This document shows positions 9,927-20,643 of a stretch of 64,000 bases of DNA, piece by piece. How positions within the stretch are numbered: position 1 is the stretch's first letter; each line of letters begins with the position of its first letter. Both the position numbers and the translations under genes were made by a program. This DNA comes from Macrobrachium rosenbergii. Taxonomy: Eukaryota > Arthropoda > Malacostraca > Decapoda > Palaemonidae. The notes under the pieces were generated by a model. It saw only the letters and a list, made by a program, of their open reading frames with translations, was not told where the DNA came from and ran no database searches. The stretch covers positions 35,583,050 to 35,647,049 of the forward strand of contig NC_089741.1 of the NCBI RefSeq assembly GCF_040412425.1. Reading direction: 5' to 3'.

Positions 9927-10301
9927 ATTGCGTCTTCTGATTCACATTTCTCAGACTCCCACAGGGCTCCCTGAAAGACTGACTCTACAACGAGTTGAAT
10001 ACTGGTTCGAGGCAAACGTGAAAGAAGTTGGACAGCTAAATCGACAGAGACCAACATAAACGGCTACAAGGCGAAAGTGTAAGTAAAAGAATAATTAAAA
10101 GTGTAAATATAAGCAAAAATAAAAGTAAGATGCACTGGTCACGCCTATATATTCTGTTGCTTTCACATTTTACACCATACATCAGGAACCTCGCCGGTTG
10201 GGTGTTGTAGTCATGTCAGTAGTGGTATGCAACTCCCCTCGTCTCACGGCAAACATGTTCTCGTTCCCCTCACACATATCCAAAGAGCGTTCTACTTTTC
10301 C

Positions 10302-10302
<1 letters not shown>
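9927..10302. other. Unassigned sequence
   Basis: No gene recognised. Contains a purine-rich part near 10076-10125. Confidence 0.4.
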
Positions 10303-10370
<68 letters not shown>

Positions 10371-10393
10371 CTACGTAGATAACAACTGCAAGA

Positions 10394-10437
<44 letters not shown>

Positions 10438-10471
10438 AAGGTACCATGTAGACGTAGACAACAACTGAGAG

Positions 10472-10540
<69 letters not shown>
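10303..10540. repeat. (AG)n-anchored macro-tandem array
   Basis: Three AG tracts separated by related spacers that contain TAC-ACGTAGA-AACAACTG and end in a purine-rich AGGAAGAG. A third spacer copy, ACTACGCAGACAACAACTG, follows the last tract at 10540. Confidence 0.9.
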
Positions 10541-10542
<2 letters not shown>

Positions 10543-10877
10543 TACGCAGACAACAACTGCCAGAAATAAAAACAGGCAGTTTCCCTAATCCAGCCGATGA
10601 GACCTGGCATGTCAAAGAAAGATGCATCTCCTACGCTAATCAAGTTCGAATATTTATATTAAAAGCAACAGTAAGTTTTCGAGGCTAAATGAACCCGGCC
10701 ACTGTCAAATTCACCGAGGGACAAGCAAGCAATAATCGATATAACCTTGAGTATTCTCTGTAATCCCTGCATTTATCACTGTCTTTTCTCTCTAGCCAAC
10801 GAAAAAGAAGACAAGAATAAGGAAAAAGAAGTTAAGAATATGATAGAAAGAAACACAGGAACCCGAAGAGAAATCCA
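10541..10877. other. Unassigned sequence
   Basis: No gene or family recognised apart from the trailing array spacer at the left edge. Confidence 0.4.

Positions 10878-10910
<33 letters not shown>
10878..10910. repeat. (CT)n microsatellite
   Basis: Short pure CT tract. Confidence 0.95.
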
Positions 10911-10914
<4 letters not shown>

Positions 10915-10966
10915 AGCAACGTACCCACACTACGCAATAGACTAGTTTGATGAACTGCGTATCCCA

Positions 10967-11362
10967 TTTTTAGCTTTCTGTAAAAGAAATCTATTGTGCC
11001 GGCTTTTGTCTGTCCGTCCGCACTTTATTCTGTCCGCCCTCAGATCTTAAAAACTACTGAGGAGGCTATAGGGCTGCAAATTGTTATGTTGATCATCCAC
11101 AGTCCAATCATCAAACATACCAAATTGCAGCCCTCTAGCCCTCCTCAGCAGTTTTCATTTGATTTAAGGTTAAAATTAGCCATAACCGTGCTTCTGGCCA
11201 CTACCGGGAAGTGGTTTATGATTCATGGGCCGCGGCTCATACAGCATCACACCAAGACCACCAAAAGACAGATCTGTTTTCGGTGGCCTTGATTATACGC
11301 TGTAGCAGCTGTAAAGAAAACTCGATTGCGCCGAAGAAACTTCGGCGCATGTTTTCTTGTTT
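10967..11362 (+). mobile_element. Family D palindromic element, copy 2 (most complete)
   Basis: Three palindromes in order. First, 11050-11155, arms of about 45-50 bp containing GGGCTGCAAATTG and CAATTTGGTATG-type sequence. Second, 11251-11291, centred on AGATCT, with arms CCACCAAAAGACAGA and TCTGTTTTCGGTGG. Third, 11328-11348, a perfect 9-bp stem GCGCCGAAG with loop AAA. The start (CTGTAAAAGAAA-CTATTGTGCCG) and the segment before the last hairpin (CTGTAAAGAAAACTCGATTG) resemble each other as direct repeats. No conserved open frame. Confidence 0.8.
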
Positions 11363-11740
11363 TTAAGTATTTGACTTTTCCACCTAAAGTGACTCTGTGT
11401 TGTCACATTTTCAAACCGAATTTCCTGCAAAGTTGAGCTGTTTAGAAGCTCTGGATAATATCAGAATCTCTGAAGGCCATTTTCTCAGACCGGGGAAAAA
11501 TGGTTTGCCCCAGTTCGTCACTCTAGGGACGAATTGACCAAATTCCATTGTTCATTGTTATACACGAAGAAGACTTGTCTCTGTTCCCATTTCCATGACA
11601 CTTATGAACTCACAAATACGGAGCTTCTTCGACTGAAACTCAGCAAACGGTCGATTGGCCATCGTCCAAAATAACTGCTTTTGAGTCCCTGGCTAATAAT
11701 AAACATGTTCCTTTTTCTTGACTTTTAAGAACAGAAAACA
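11363..11740. other. Unassigned sequence
   Basis: No repeat, gene or palindrome recognised in this stretch. Confidence 0.4.
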
Positions 11741-12032
11741 GAATTTAGGCCAAAGGCCAAGCGCTGGGACCTGTGAGGTCATTCAGCGTTGAAAGGGAAA
11801 TTGAGAGTTAAAAGGTCTGAAAGGTGTAACGGGAGGAATACCTCGCAGTCGCACTATGAATCATTTGTTCGAGAGGGTGGAAAGTAAGAAGGAAGAAAGA
11901 GAATACGAACGGAGGTACAATAAAAGGAATGAAAGAGGTTGCAGCTAGGGGCGAAGGGACGTTGCAAAGAACCTTAAGTAATGGCTACAGTGCACCACGT
12001 GAGGTGCAATGACGGCACTAACCGCCTGCGGC
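11741..12032 (+). mobile_element. Family A dispersed element, copy 2
   Basis: Near-complete copy: GAATTTAGGCCAAAGGCC start, hairpin GCGCTGGGACC-TG-AGGTCATTCAGCG, and terminal GTGCACCACGTGAGGTGCA. Confidence 0.85.
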
Positions 12033-12044
12033 GAATTCTTAGTT

Positions 12045-12272
12045 TCAAGTCTCCCGGGATGAAGTTGCGAGCCCCATACCATTCTCCAACCTAGTTGTAA
12101 CCCATCACCCCGGCAGGCTGACTACCAGATGCGTCGTTCACTGTGTAAGTCAATGGAGACAAAACGTATCTTAATGGAACGTTCATCAAGTTCTCTGACT
12201 CGCCTGGGGATCGAACCCCTGCCATCTTACTAGTAAATAGAGTGTCAAAGCCACTAGATCACGAGGTTCCAT
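12045..12272 (-). mobile_element. tRNA-derived SINE, second type
   Basis: On the minus strand the element starts with GGAACCTCGTGATCTAGTGG (A-box-like) followed about 30 bp later by GGGGTTCGATCCCC (B box). The body then runs left through GTTACAACTAGGTTGG to about 12045. The tRNA-like head does not form a good acceptor stem, so it is a SINE head or tRNA relic rather than a working tRNA gene. The body differs from family C. Confidence 0.7.
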
Positions 12273-12369
12273 CATTCTTAAAATAATGAAAGGTTAAACT
12301 CTTCACAGTTCCCAATTATATGAGTTTAAAAATTTACAGTCTTTTTAAAAGAAGTTTAAACTTTGTTAT

Positions 12370-12370
<1 letters not shown>

Positions 12371-12428
<58 letters not shown>

Positions 12429-12521
12429 GACAACAGCCCACAACATTACCATTACTGATAAAAGCCATGTTCATACCCAATAAAATGAAAAATTCGTATG
12501 AAAACAATGTATTTCAAGAAC

Positions 12522-12584
<63 letters not shown>

Positions 12585-12664
12585 GGTTTAACAGAATCCA
12601 AAAGCCAAGCTGCTCCCTTAACTCCCAAAACCATGATTGACACCATTCAATGTATTCCAAGAAC

Positions 12665-12736
<72 letters not shown>

Positions 12737-12790
12737 GATAAAATAATAATAATAATAAAAATAGAACAGGCTTAACAGAATCCAACAACC
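12371..12790. repeat. (AAT)n-anchored tandem array
   Basis: Three AAT tracts (12371-12426, 12523-12582, 12667-12758). The junction CAAGAACGTAATAAT is shared by the second and third tracts, and spacers after them share GTTTAACAGAATCCAA and ATGATTGACA-CATTC. So spacer plus tract was duplicated. Confidence 0.85.
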
Positions 12791-12827
12791 AACTCCCAAA
12801 AACATGATTGACATCATTCTCTTTTTA

Positions 12828-12829
12828 TG

Positions 12830-12861
<32 letters not shown>

Positions 12862-13010
12862 GACCTTCCTCCGTCTGCCTCATCCGACGAGGGAGTCATC
12901 TCTCTCTCTCCCTCTCTCTCTCTCTCTTCCCAACCATCCCTCTCCAGCTCTGCTTCCTCCTCCTCCTCCTCCTCTCCTCCTCTTTCCTCCTCCTCCTCTT
13001 TCCCCATCAT
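12828..13010. repeat. (GAT)n and polypyrimidine tract
   Basis: GAT repeats (12828-12862), then CT and TCC-rich pyrimidine sequence (12898-13005). Explains Asp, Ser and Glu-rich open frames on both strands. Confidence 0.9.
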
Positions 13011-13168
13011 GGAGCTGAGGGAATCGGATCAATATTTCTGATAAGGATGAAGAGGGCAGCAGCGCCAGGCACTGAAGCTTTTAAACTCCCTTTTCATGGC
13101 GCTCTTTGCCAGTTCTACGCTTGGCAAAGATGCAGTTTTCTTTTCTGTTTAGCATTTTCTTTTTTTTT

Positions 13169-13169
<1 letters not shown>

Positions 13170-13231
<62 letters not shown>

Positions 13232-13275
13232 CAAACATGCATTTTCTTTTTCAGGCCCAGCCTTTTCGTCGTTCA

Positions 13276-13339
<64 letters not shown>

Positions 13340-13382
13340 CAAACATGCATTTTCTTTTTCAGGCCAGCCTTTTCGTCGTTCA

Positions 13383-13434
<52 letters not shown>

Positions 13435-13474
13435 CAACATGCATTTTCTTTTTCAGGCCAGCCTTTTCGTCGTT

Positions 13475-13515
<41 letters not shown>

Positions 13516-13556
13516 CAAACATGCATTTTCTTTTTCAGGCCAGCCTTTTCGTCGTT

Positions 13557-13615
<59 letters not shown>

Positions 13616-13658
13616 CAAACATGCATTTTCTTTTTCAGGCCAGCCTTTTCGTCGTTCA

Positions 13659-13724
<66 letters not shown>

Positions 13725-13767
13725 CAAACATGCATTTTCTTTTTCAGGCCAGCCTTTTCGTCGTTCA

Positions 13768-13845
<78 letters not shown>

Positions 13846-13888
13846 CAAACATGCATTTTCTTTTTCAGGCCAGCCTTTTCGTCGTTCA

Positions 13889-13950
<62 letters not shown>

Positions 13951-13998
13951 CAAACATGCATTTTTTCTTTTTCGGGCCAGCCTTTTCGTCGTTCAAGA

Positions 13999-14054
<56 letters not shown>

Positions 14055-14101
14055 AGAACAAACATGCATTTTCTTTTTCAGGCCAGCCTTTTCGTCGTTC
14101 A

Positions 14102-14169
<68 letters not shown>

Positions 14170-14212
14170 CAAACATGCATTTTCTTTTTCGGGCCAGCCT
14201 TTTCGTCGTTCA

Positions 14213-14274
<62 letters not shown>

Positions 14275-14314
14275 AAACATGCATTTTCTTTTTCAGGCCA
14301 GCCTTTTCGTCGTT

Positions 14315-14373
<59 letters not shown>

Positions 14374-14416
14374 CAAACATGCATTTTCTTTTTCAGGCCA
14401 GCCTTTTCGTCGTTCA

Positions 14417-14485
<69 letters not shown>
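13170..14485. repeat. (AG)n macro-array with twelve conserved spacers
   Basis: Thirteen AG tracts of about 30-80 bp alternate with twelve copies of a spacer of about 45-50 bp containing AAACATGCATTTTCTTTTTC and CCAGCCTTTTCGTCGTTCAA. Spacers begin near 13231, 13339, 13433, 13514, 13613, 13722, 13844, 13949, 14053, 14167, 14271 and 14371. They are almost identical; most differ only in a terminal ACG or a single base, while AG tract length varies. AG has no stop codon in any frame, so open frames of 471-494 codons (Arg-Glu runs) arise in all plus frames. I do not regard them as genes. Confidence 0.97.
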
Positions 14486-14486
<1 letters not shown>

Positions 14487-14520
14487 ACATGCAAACAATG
14501 AAAGGAATAGTTTTCGATTA

Positions 14521-14547
14521 ACAAAAAAAAAAAAAAAAAAAAAAAAA
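14521..14547. repeat. Poly(A) tract
   Basis: About 26 A residues. Confidence 0.95.
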
Positions 14548-14927
14548 TCATCCACTAATATTAGCCATAACAACATCCAAATATCGAAGGACATTTCCAC
14601 TGAAATATCAAGCAGGTCAGTTAAAAGGAAATCATATCTTCTCAAAGCACATTAGCTCAGACATACTGACCTCCTTAACTGAAGCCATAACAAACACACT
14701 CCAACGACACAGACATCTGAATGAAAAATGAAAACAACGATATCCTTTAACCAGATATTATTTCTCTCGCGACACTAAACCGACCAGCAGAAAGCTATTC
14801 CCAGGACTATTTGGGGAAGGATGTCTACCTATCAGCAATGTATCGGTTCATCAAGCGAGCTCCATGTTTTTTTTTTTTTTTTTATTTTTTTGTAGATTGT
14901 AGTTTTCTCGAATAACCTTGTCTGTGT
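14548..14927. other. Unassigned sequence
   Basis: No gene recognised. Contains a T run near 14868-14883. Confidence 0.4.
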
Positions 14928-15184
14928 AACAGCTCTGCCCTAAAATGGGAAACTGCAGTATCTGCAAAATTTTCGAAACTGAGATTGCCACAAATTGGGC
15001 TTGTGAAATACTAATACACGGGTTATTGCAGTTTCATAACGATTCTTCAAAGCTTTCCACGAGTACTTAGGGGTCCCATTTGCAGTATCTGCAAAACCAG
15101 TAGTAAGGCAAGGGAGTTTTCATTTTTTCTCAGTCTTGTATTTTTGCAGACACTGCAGTCTTCCATTTTAGGGCAGAACTGTTC
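14928..15184. mobile_element. Candidate MITE with long imperfect terminal inverted repeats
   Basis: Left end ACAGCTCTGCCCTAAAATGG (14929) continues to TGCAGTATCTGCAAAATTT. The right end, read in reverse complement, gives AACAGTTCTGCCCTAAAATGG (ending 15183) with the matching TGCAGTGTCTGCAAAAATA. Arms of about 44 bp enclose about 165 bp without coding capacity. Target duplication not clear. A second internal TTTGCAGTATCTGCAAAA copy lies near 15080. Confidence 0.65.
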
Positions 15185-15188
15185 TGAA

Positions 15189-15617
15189 TAGATATGTATT
15201 TACCTTTCACTTCCCGTTAGGGTTAGGTCTTCATTTCTCCCATCTTTGAAGATCCAGGGACGCTTGTTGCAAGCCAGAGAGGTCCAGACACTGAACAAGA
15301 CCTTATTCTCCCATCACTCTTCTTTTCTTCCTCACACCGTTGCGCCGTGGAACAGTCTCCCAGAGGATGTCGTGCAATTGGAACTTCTTCAGAAGTTCAA
15401 GCGAAGACGCAATGCATTAATACCATAATACTATTCTCCTTGCATTTGAATACAATTTTATCTCTATAAATTTTTTTTTTCTTTTTTAATAAGTGAGATC
15501 CCTTCTTTCTGTATTTCCTCTTACTTGTTCCCAATGAACACCATCATATTCTATGGAAGCTTGAATTTCAAATCATTGGCCCCTGTGGGCTTGTTCCATA
15601 TGAATAGGGTTCATCTT

Positions 15618-15620
<3 letters not shown>
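15189..15620 (+). mobile_element. Family B LINE 3' end with C-terminal reading frame
   Basis: The best-preserved family B copy. A plus-strand frame open from 15246 to the stop at 15429 gives PHTVAPWNSLPEDVVQLELL followed by QKFKRRRNALIP, the typical C-terminal end of a jockey/CR1-like non-LTR retrotransposon protein (aromatic residue, W-N-S/L-L-P, then a basic helix). The 3' untranslated region follows (ATAAGTGAGATCCCTTCTTT, GAAGCTTGAATTTCAAATCA), ending at the tip AATAGGGTTCATCTTCTGAAT. The 5' part of the LINE is absent. The rest of the window supplies about nine more copies of this 3' region. Confidence 0.85.
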
Positions 15621-15681
<61 letters not shown>

Positions 15682-15706
15682 GTTCCATATAAATAGGGTT
15701 CATCTT

Positions 15707-15763
<57 letters not shown>

Positions 15764-15790
15764 TGTTCCATACGAATAGGGTTCATCTTT

Positions 15791-15834
<44 letters not shown>

Positions 15835-15860
15835 TGTTCCATACAAATAGGGTTCATCTT

Positions 15861-15926
<66 letters not shown>

Positions 15927-15995
15927 TCCATATAAATAGGGTTCATCTTCTGAATAATAATAATAATATTAATAATAACAACAACAACAACAATC

Positions 15996-16042
<47 letters not shown>
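15585..16042 (+). repeat. Tandem LINE 3' tips separated by (AAT)n
   Basis: The last roughly 30 bp of family B (TTCCATA-AATAGGGTTCATC) is repeated five times, each followed by an AAT tract of about 15-60 bp (tips near 15592, 15683, 15764, 15835 and 15926). The fifth tract includes AAC and ATC variants. Tips differ at one or two bases. Confidence 0.9.
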
Positions 16043-16044
<2 letters not shown>

Positions 16045-16408
16045 AGAACCAACAAGCAAAACAAACTCGGGAGGCTGCAGCGCACAGCCCAAGGGCAACC
16101 CGGTTCGGTTCATAACAGTTTGATTTCGGGGCCTGAAGGACGGCCGTTTGAGTCATTATCTCGGCTCGGGAGCGCCCAGCAAACCTCATCCTTCGCGGAA
16201 AGACGCTGTGGTGGATGTTTTCTCTTCACGTTGTTTTCCCAAGTGAATTCTTCTGCACTTTTTTTGTTTGTTTGTTTAATGCGAAGGGGTTTTGTTCTTG
16301 TTACAAAATCAGTTGTGTGAGATGAGTTGCTTGTAACTCCCAAGGTTTTTTTTTTTCTGTTTCAGTTCGAATTGATTTAGAGTTTTATCATTCTGGTTTG
16401 ATGTGTTG
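16043..16408. other. Unassigned, fairly GC-rich stretch
   Basis: No repeat family recognised. Open frames of 66-77 codons on both strands have no known domain. Confidence 0.4.
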
Positions 16409-16475
<67 letters not shown>

Positions 16476-16542
16476 AGCCAAGCTCAAATCTTGTCGTTAG
16501 GGGGAGAGAAGAATCTCACTTGCTTTGGATATTTGATGAAAC

Positions 16543-16598
<56 letters not shown>

Positions 16599-16618
16599 CA
16601 GGAGGCGAAATAGATACC

Positions 16619-16666
<48 letters not shown>
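16409..16666. repeat. Three (AAT)n tracts with short spacers
   Basis: AAT tracts at 16409-16473, 16542-16597 and 16619-16666. The spacers are not clearly related to each other. Confidence 0.9.
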
Positions 16667-16668
<2 letters not shown>

Positions 16669-16890
16669 CAATAAGGTGGGTGCAGACCTCAGAATTATTC
16701 AAACAAACATCAAAAAACACTTCAGCAACAAAATGGACTGGGCTGTGACAGAATTATGACGTCGAGAGACATTTCATTCCAACAAATTACTCGAAGCAAT
16801 TGAAACTTTCCTGAAAAAAAAAAATCACGACGCCCTGAAATACAAATGTCCCCGGGAAACACGAGTGTAGTACTTAGTGCTAAATGCATG

Positions 16891-16997
16891 ACACACACAC
16901 ACCCACACACACACATTCACAAACATACAAACACACACATCTATATACACACATTCACAAACATACACACACGCCGTTTCTCATACAGGCGTGCATG

Positions 16998-17061
<64 letters not shown>

Positions 17062-17112
17062 CCAACACATCATACACACACACACCATTTCTCACACAGA
17101 CGTGCACCCTGC

Positions 17113-17152
<40 letters not shown>
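16891..17152. repeat. AC-rich and (AG)n duplicated segment
   Basis: A unit consisting of an AC-rich stretch, then C-ATTTCTC-ACACAG-CGTGCA, then an AG tract, occurs twice (AG tracts 17001-17057 and 17117-17152). Confidence 0.85.
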
Positions 17153-17156
<4 letters not shown>

Positions 17157-17386
17157 GTTGAAGGGGTCGCTGGGAGCGAACACATGACGTCCAGGTCGAG
17201 AGAAACTTCTCCGGACGTGTCCATTATTCGACGCGAACTTATGACGGCTCCCGCTGGGTCCGACCTAAGTTGGGACAGGTGGATTCGTCGGTCTTCCAGA
17301 AGCAGCGGGAACGAAAAACCGAAAGAGCAGCGATACGGGAATATCGTCGCCAGCAGCGCACGGAACAGAATGGAATGGAAGTGTGA
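17153..17386. other. Unassigned, GC-richer stretch
   Basis: A plus frame continuing from the AG tract reads through here but shows no domain I recognise. Rich in CG dinucleotides compared with the flanks. Confidence 0.4.
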
Positions 17387-17633
17387 AACTCAGGCCAAAA
17401 ACCAAGCGCTGGGAGACCTATGAGGTCATTCAGCGCTGAAACGGAGAGTAGAAAACTTCGAAAGGTGTAACGGGAGGAAAACCTCAAAGCAGTTGCAATA
17501 TCAAACAATTGTTTAGGAGAGGGTTGGGAAGTAAGATGGTAGAAAGAGAATATGAACGGAGGTAACAATAACAAGGAATGAAAGGGGTTGCAGCTAGGGG
17601 CCTAAGGGACGCCGTAAGGAACATTAAGTCATG
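17387..17633 (+). mobile_element. Family A dispersed element, copy 3
   Basis: Contains GAGGTCATTCAGCGCTGAAA and the purine-rich middle, but stops before the terminal GTGCAC hairpin (3' truncated). Confidence 0.8.
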
Positions 17634-17887
17634 ACGATCAGATTTACTGTCCGAGACGAGAAAGGGGAATACTGTCTTCATAAGGAAATTGTCAAGCCCT
17701 ACATGAAACGTCCTGTGGATTAATCCAGACACACTTCGCCTACTGATAAACCCATCTTGTCTATGTTGACCTAAGCAGTGAATCATGTACCTGGTGATCA
17801 GTTAACTGCAGTGGGGGGGGGGTGCGAGGAAGTGACGTGAGTGGTTGGGGACGACGCCTCCTCGAGATACATACTATCAAATATTCA

Positions 17888-17890
17888 GTA

Positions 17891-17955
<65 letters not shown>

Positions 17956-17976
17956 TAATAATAATAATAATAATAA
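17888..17976. repeat. (AAT)n microsatellite
   Basis: About 89 bp with one AAC interruption. Confidence 0.95.
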
Positions 17977-18575
17977 GTCCTTTTTTCAGCTCAGGGCCAT
18001 ATACTCGGAATATACAAAGTAGAGATAATACGATACACGCAGTCTAGATACACGAGATTAAAGTAGAAAAATCCAAAAATGCCATGTTTCTAAACCCCTA
18101 AGGCAAAAGGGCAATGCCACAAAAAAATATACTATTTCCCAGACGTGTCGATCGTTACGTGGAATGAGAAGAATGAAGTCTGAGGCGATTACACAAGAGT
18201 CGAACCGGATTCTGCTAATACGAAGACGAAAGAACTCAAAGCATAAACATCACGTGGCAAAATGTCCAATCGACGGCATTATCGAACACAAAAAAACCGC
18301 CCGGACGAAAGCACGACCTGGAACGGAACACAAGCCAAGATACTCTTCCTTCCGTCGTGTTCCGAATATTGCAGCGGTGCTCTTGCGTGACGGTCTTACG
18401 AAAAGGGACCTGGACCGTGACGTCACGTCGTCCTCTAAGAGGCCTAAAAAAATGAGGGGGGGGACTTTTTCATTCAAAGTTGCCTTCAGTAAATAATGGG
18501 AGAAATAAATTTCAACTTTCGGGGGAACGACTAAACTAATGAACAAAAAATCGTGCGGTTAAAAAAAAGGGAAAG

Positions 18576-18576
<1 letters not shown>
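17977..18576. other. Unique-looking stretch without recognised gene
   Basis: No dispersed repeat seen. A plus frame at 18164-18496 (110 codons, basic) and a minus frame at 18250-18546 have no recognisable domain. GTGACGTCACGTC at 18418 is a palindromic CRE-like sequence, of unknown relevance. Confidence 0.4.
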
Positions 18577-18642
<66 letters not shown>

Positions 18643-18763
18643 ACAAAAAACGACTGGAAATAAGATGGCATAGTGTGAAATAAAACTATATGCATTGAAA
18701 GAGATGTAACAAAATTAATAATTAAAAGAAAATGAAGTTGCAAGAGGAATACGGTGGAAAAGT

Positions 18764-18812
<49 letters not shown>
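18577..18812 (+). mobile_element. Family G: (CT)n - core - (AAT)n unit, copy 1
   Basis: A CT tract (18577-18640), a core of about 125 bp (begins CGACAAAAAACGACTGGAAA, includes ATGCATTGAAAGAGATGTAA) and an AAT tract (18768-18812). The same three parts appear in reverse order and orientation at 23106-23332. No coding capacity. Confidence 0.8.
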
Positions 18813-18813
<1 letters not shown>

Positions 18814-19163
18814 GTAAAGACTTCCCTAGGATGTAAAATATTGATACAAACGCTGGTCTGAAGATTCTATCCAGATGAGTACGATTTCTAGCTAATATGG
18901 GAGACTACAGACACGGAGGATTATCACTCAACTCTGCTTATCAGAAAAATAAGACGTTCATTTCCTAAGTGGTGATACGTCCGAAATCCTTCTCCTTTCT
19001 GTATGTTTCCATGTAACGTACAGATGTATGTATGCATTATTGTGTATGTTTATCACCCCAGTATACATACTATGTTGGGTACACATACACATGCCTTTAC
19101 ACAAAGATAATTTAAGTCGAACTCATGCATTAGAAAGATGAACCCATCTCGATTAAAGATGCA
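18813..19163. other. Unassigned sequence
   Basis: No gene or repeat family recognised. Confidence 0.4.
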
Positions 19164-19171
19164 TTCGAGGG

Positions 19172-19246
<75 letters not shown>

Positions 19247-19286
19247 GGAAAGAAATATAGACAGATAGATAGAAAGATGGAAAGAA

Positions 19287-19336
<50 letters not shown>

Positions 19337-20105
19337 GGAAAGAAATATAGACAGATAGATAGAAAGATGGAAAGAAATAGATAGATAGATAGATAGATAG
19401 ATGGAAAGAAATACAGATAGATAGATAGAAAGATGGAAAGAAATACAGACACATAGATAGAAAGATGGAAAGAAATATAGATAGATAGATAGATAGATAG
19501 ATAGATGGAAAGAAATACAGATAGGTGTAAACAAATATAGATAGATAGATAGATAGGTAGATGGAAAGAAATACAGATAGATATAGATAGATAGATGGAA
19601 AGAAATAGAGACAGATAGATGGAAAGAAATATAGATAGATGGAAAGAAATATAGATAGACAGATAGATAGATAGGTAGATGGAAAGAAATATAGATAGAT
19701 AGATGGAAAGAAATATAGATAGATGGAAAGAAATATAGACAGATAGATGGAAAGAAATATAGATAGGTAGATGGAAAGAAATATAGATAGACAGATGGAA
19801 AGAAATATAGATAGATGGAAAGAAATGTAGACAGATAGATGGAAAGAAATATAGATAGGTAGATGGAAAGAAATATAGATAGATAGATGGAAAGAAATAT
19901 AGATAGATGGAAAGAAATATAGACAGATAGATGGAAAGAAATATAGATAGATGGAAAGAAATATAGACAGATAGATAGATAGACAGACAGACAGATGGAA
20001 AGAAATATAGATATAAAGATATAGACAGATGGATGGAAAGAAATAAGTTAAGTATACCTTAGTTTTACAACAGATAGATAAACAGATAGATGGAAAGAAA
20101 TATAG
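19164..20105. repeat. (GATA)n array with GGAAAGAAATAT interruptions
   Basis: GATA-type tetranucleotides are interrupted every 20-60 bp by GGAAAGAAATA. Both units are multiples of four, so a 373-codon minus frame (Ser-Ile-Tyr-Leu runs) stays open. It is a repeat by-product. The array is broken by a 25-bp piece of family C at 20044-20068. Confidence 0.95.
20044..20068 (-). mobile_element. Family C SINE tail fragment
   Basis: AAGTTAAGTATACCTTAGTTT equals the 3' end of family C on the minus strand. Only the last 25 bp or so remain, inside the GATA-type array. Confidence 0.6.
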
Positions 20106-20458
20106 CCAGATAGAAAGATATACCAATAAACAACAAACCTTTCCAATAACTCCGCCACACCAAATGGCCACCAACCTGAAAAAGAAAAAAAATTATACGT
20201 TAATGAGGAAATTAAAGCAACAAGTCAGCTCTTTCCACTGAAGCATATCAGACCAAGATAACAGCCAGTGAGGCACCGTAAATCAAATTAGTTCTTTGTC
20301 CATCTTTGTTTTCTGTGAAGTCGGGAACATCCTGTATCGAAATGCTTGGTTTTTCTAAGAGAAATCTTGACTGAATTACCAAGAATCTTATACACTAAGG
20401 AGATCAGTTTTGTAAAGTTCATATACTGAAACGTTACGTTAGAATAGGACAGCATGCT
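20106..20458. other. Unassigned sequence
   Basis: No gene recognised. CCAACCTGAAAAAG at 20172 gives a weak splice-like motif on the minus strand, not sufficient for an exon call. Confidence 0.35.
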
Positions 20459-20643
20459 GAATTCAGGCCAAAGGCCAAGAGCTGGGACGTATGAGGTCAT
20501 TCAGACCTAAAACGGAAATTAAGTAAGAAAGGTCTGAAAGGTGTAACAGGAGGAAAGCCTCGCAGCTGCACTATGAATCAAATGTTAGGAGAGGGTTAAG
20601 GAAAGTAAGACGGAAGACAAAGAATATAAAAGGAAGTACAGTA
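20459..20643 (+). mobile_element. Family A dispersed element, copy 4 (3' truncated)
   Basis: Begins ATTCAGGCCAAAGGCC and runs to the GAATATAAAAGGAAGTACAG block, where a TTTAAAAAATA minisatellite takes over. Confidence 0.8.

Noticed and set aside
12195..12272. Functional tRNA gene on the minus strand
   Set aside because: Good internal boxes but no paired acceptor stem, and the sequence continues as a SINE body.
13170..14485. CRISPR-like alternation of constant and variable parts
   Set aside because: The variable parts are AG tracts, not unique spacers, no cas genes are present and the DNA is animal-like.
13047..14655. Overlapping plus-strand frames of 471-494 codons rich in Arg-Glu
   Set aside because: They come entirely from AG tracts and the repeated spacer, are open in all three frames, and show no domain. 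Treated as repeat by-products.
18416..18430. CRE regulatory site (GTGACGTCACGTC)
   Set aside because: A single palindromic 8-mer without a nearby gene is not evidence of regulation; noted only in the stretch entry. The same holds for 32207.
19053..20174. Minus-strand frame of 373 codons rich in Ser, Ile, Tyr, Leu
   Set aside because: Produced by GATA-type repeats with a stop-free minus strand; no non-repetitive coding content.
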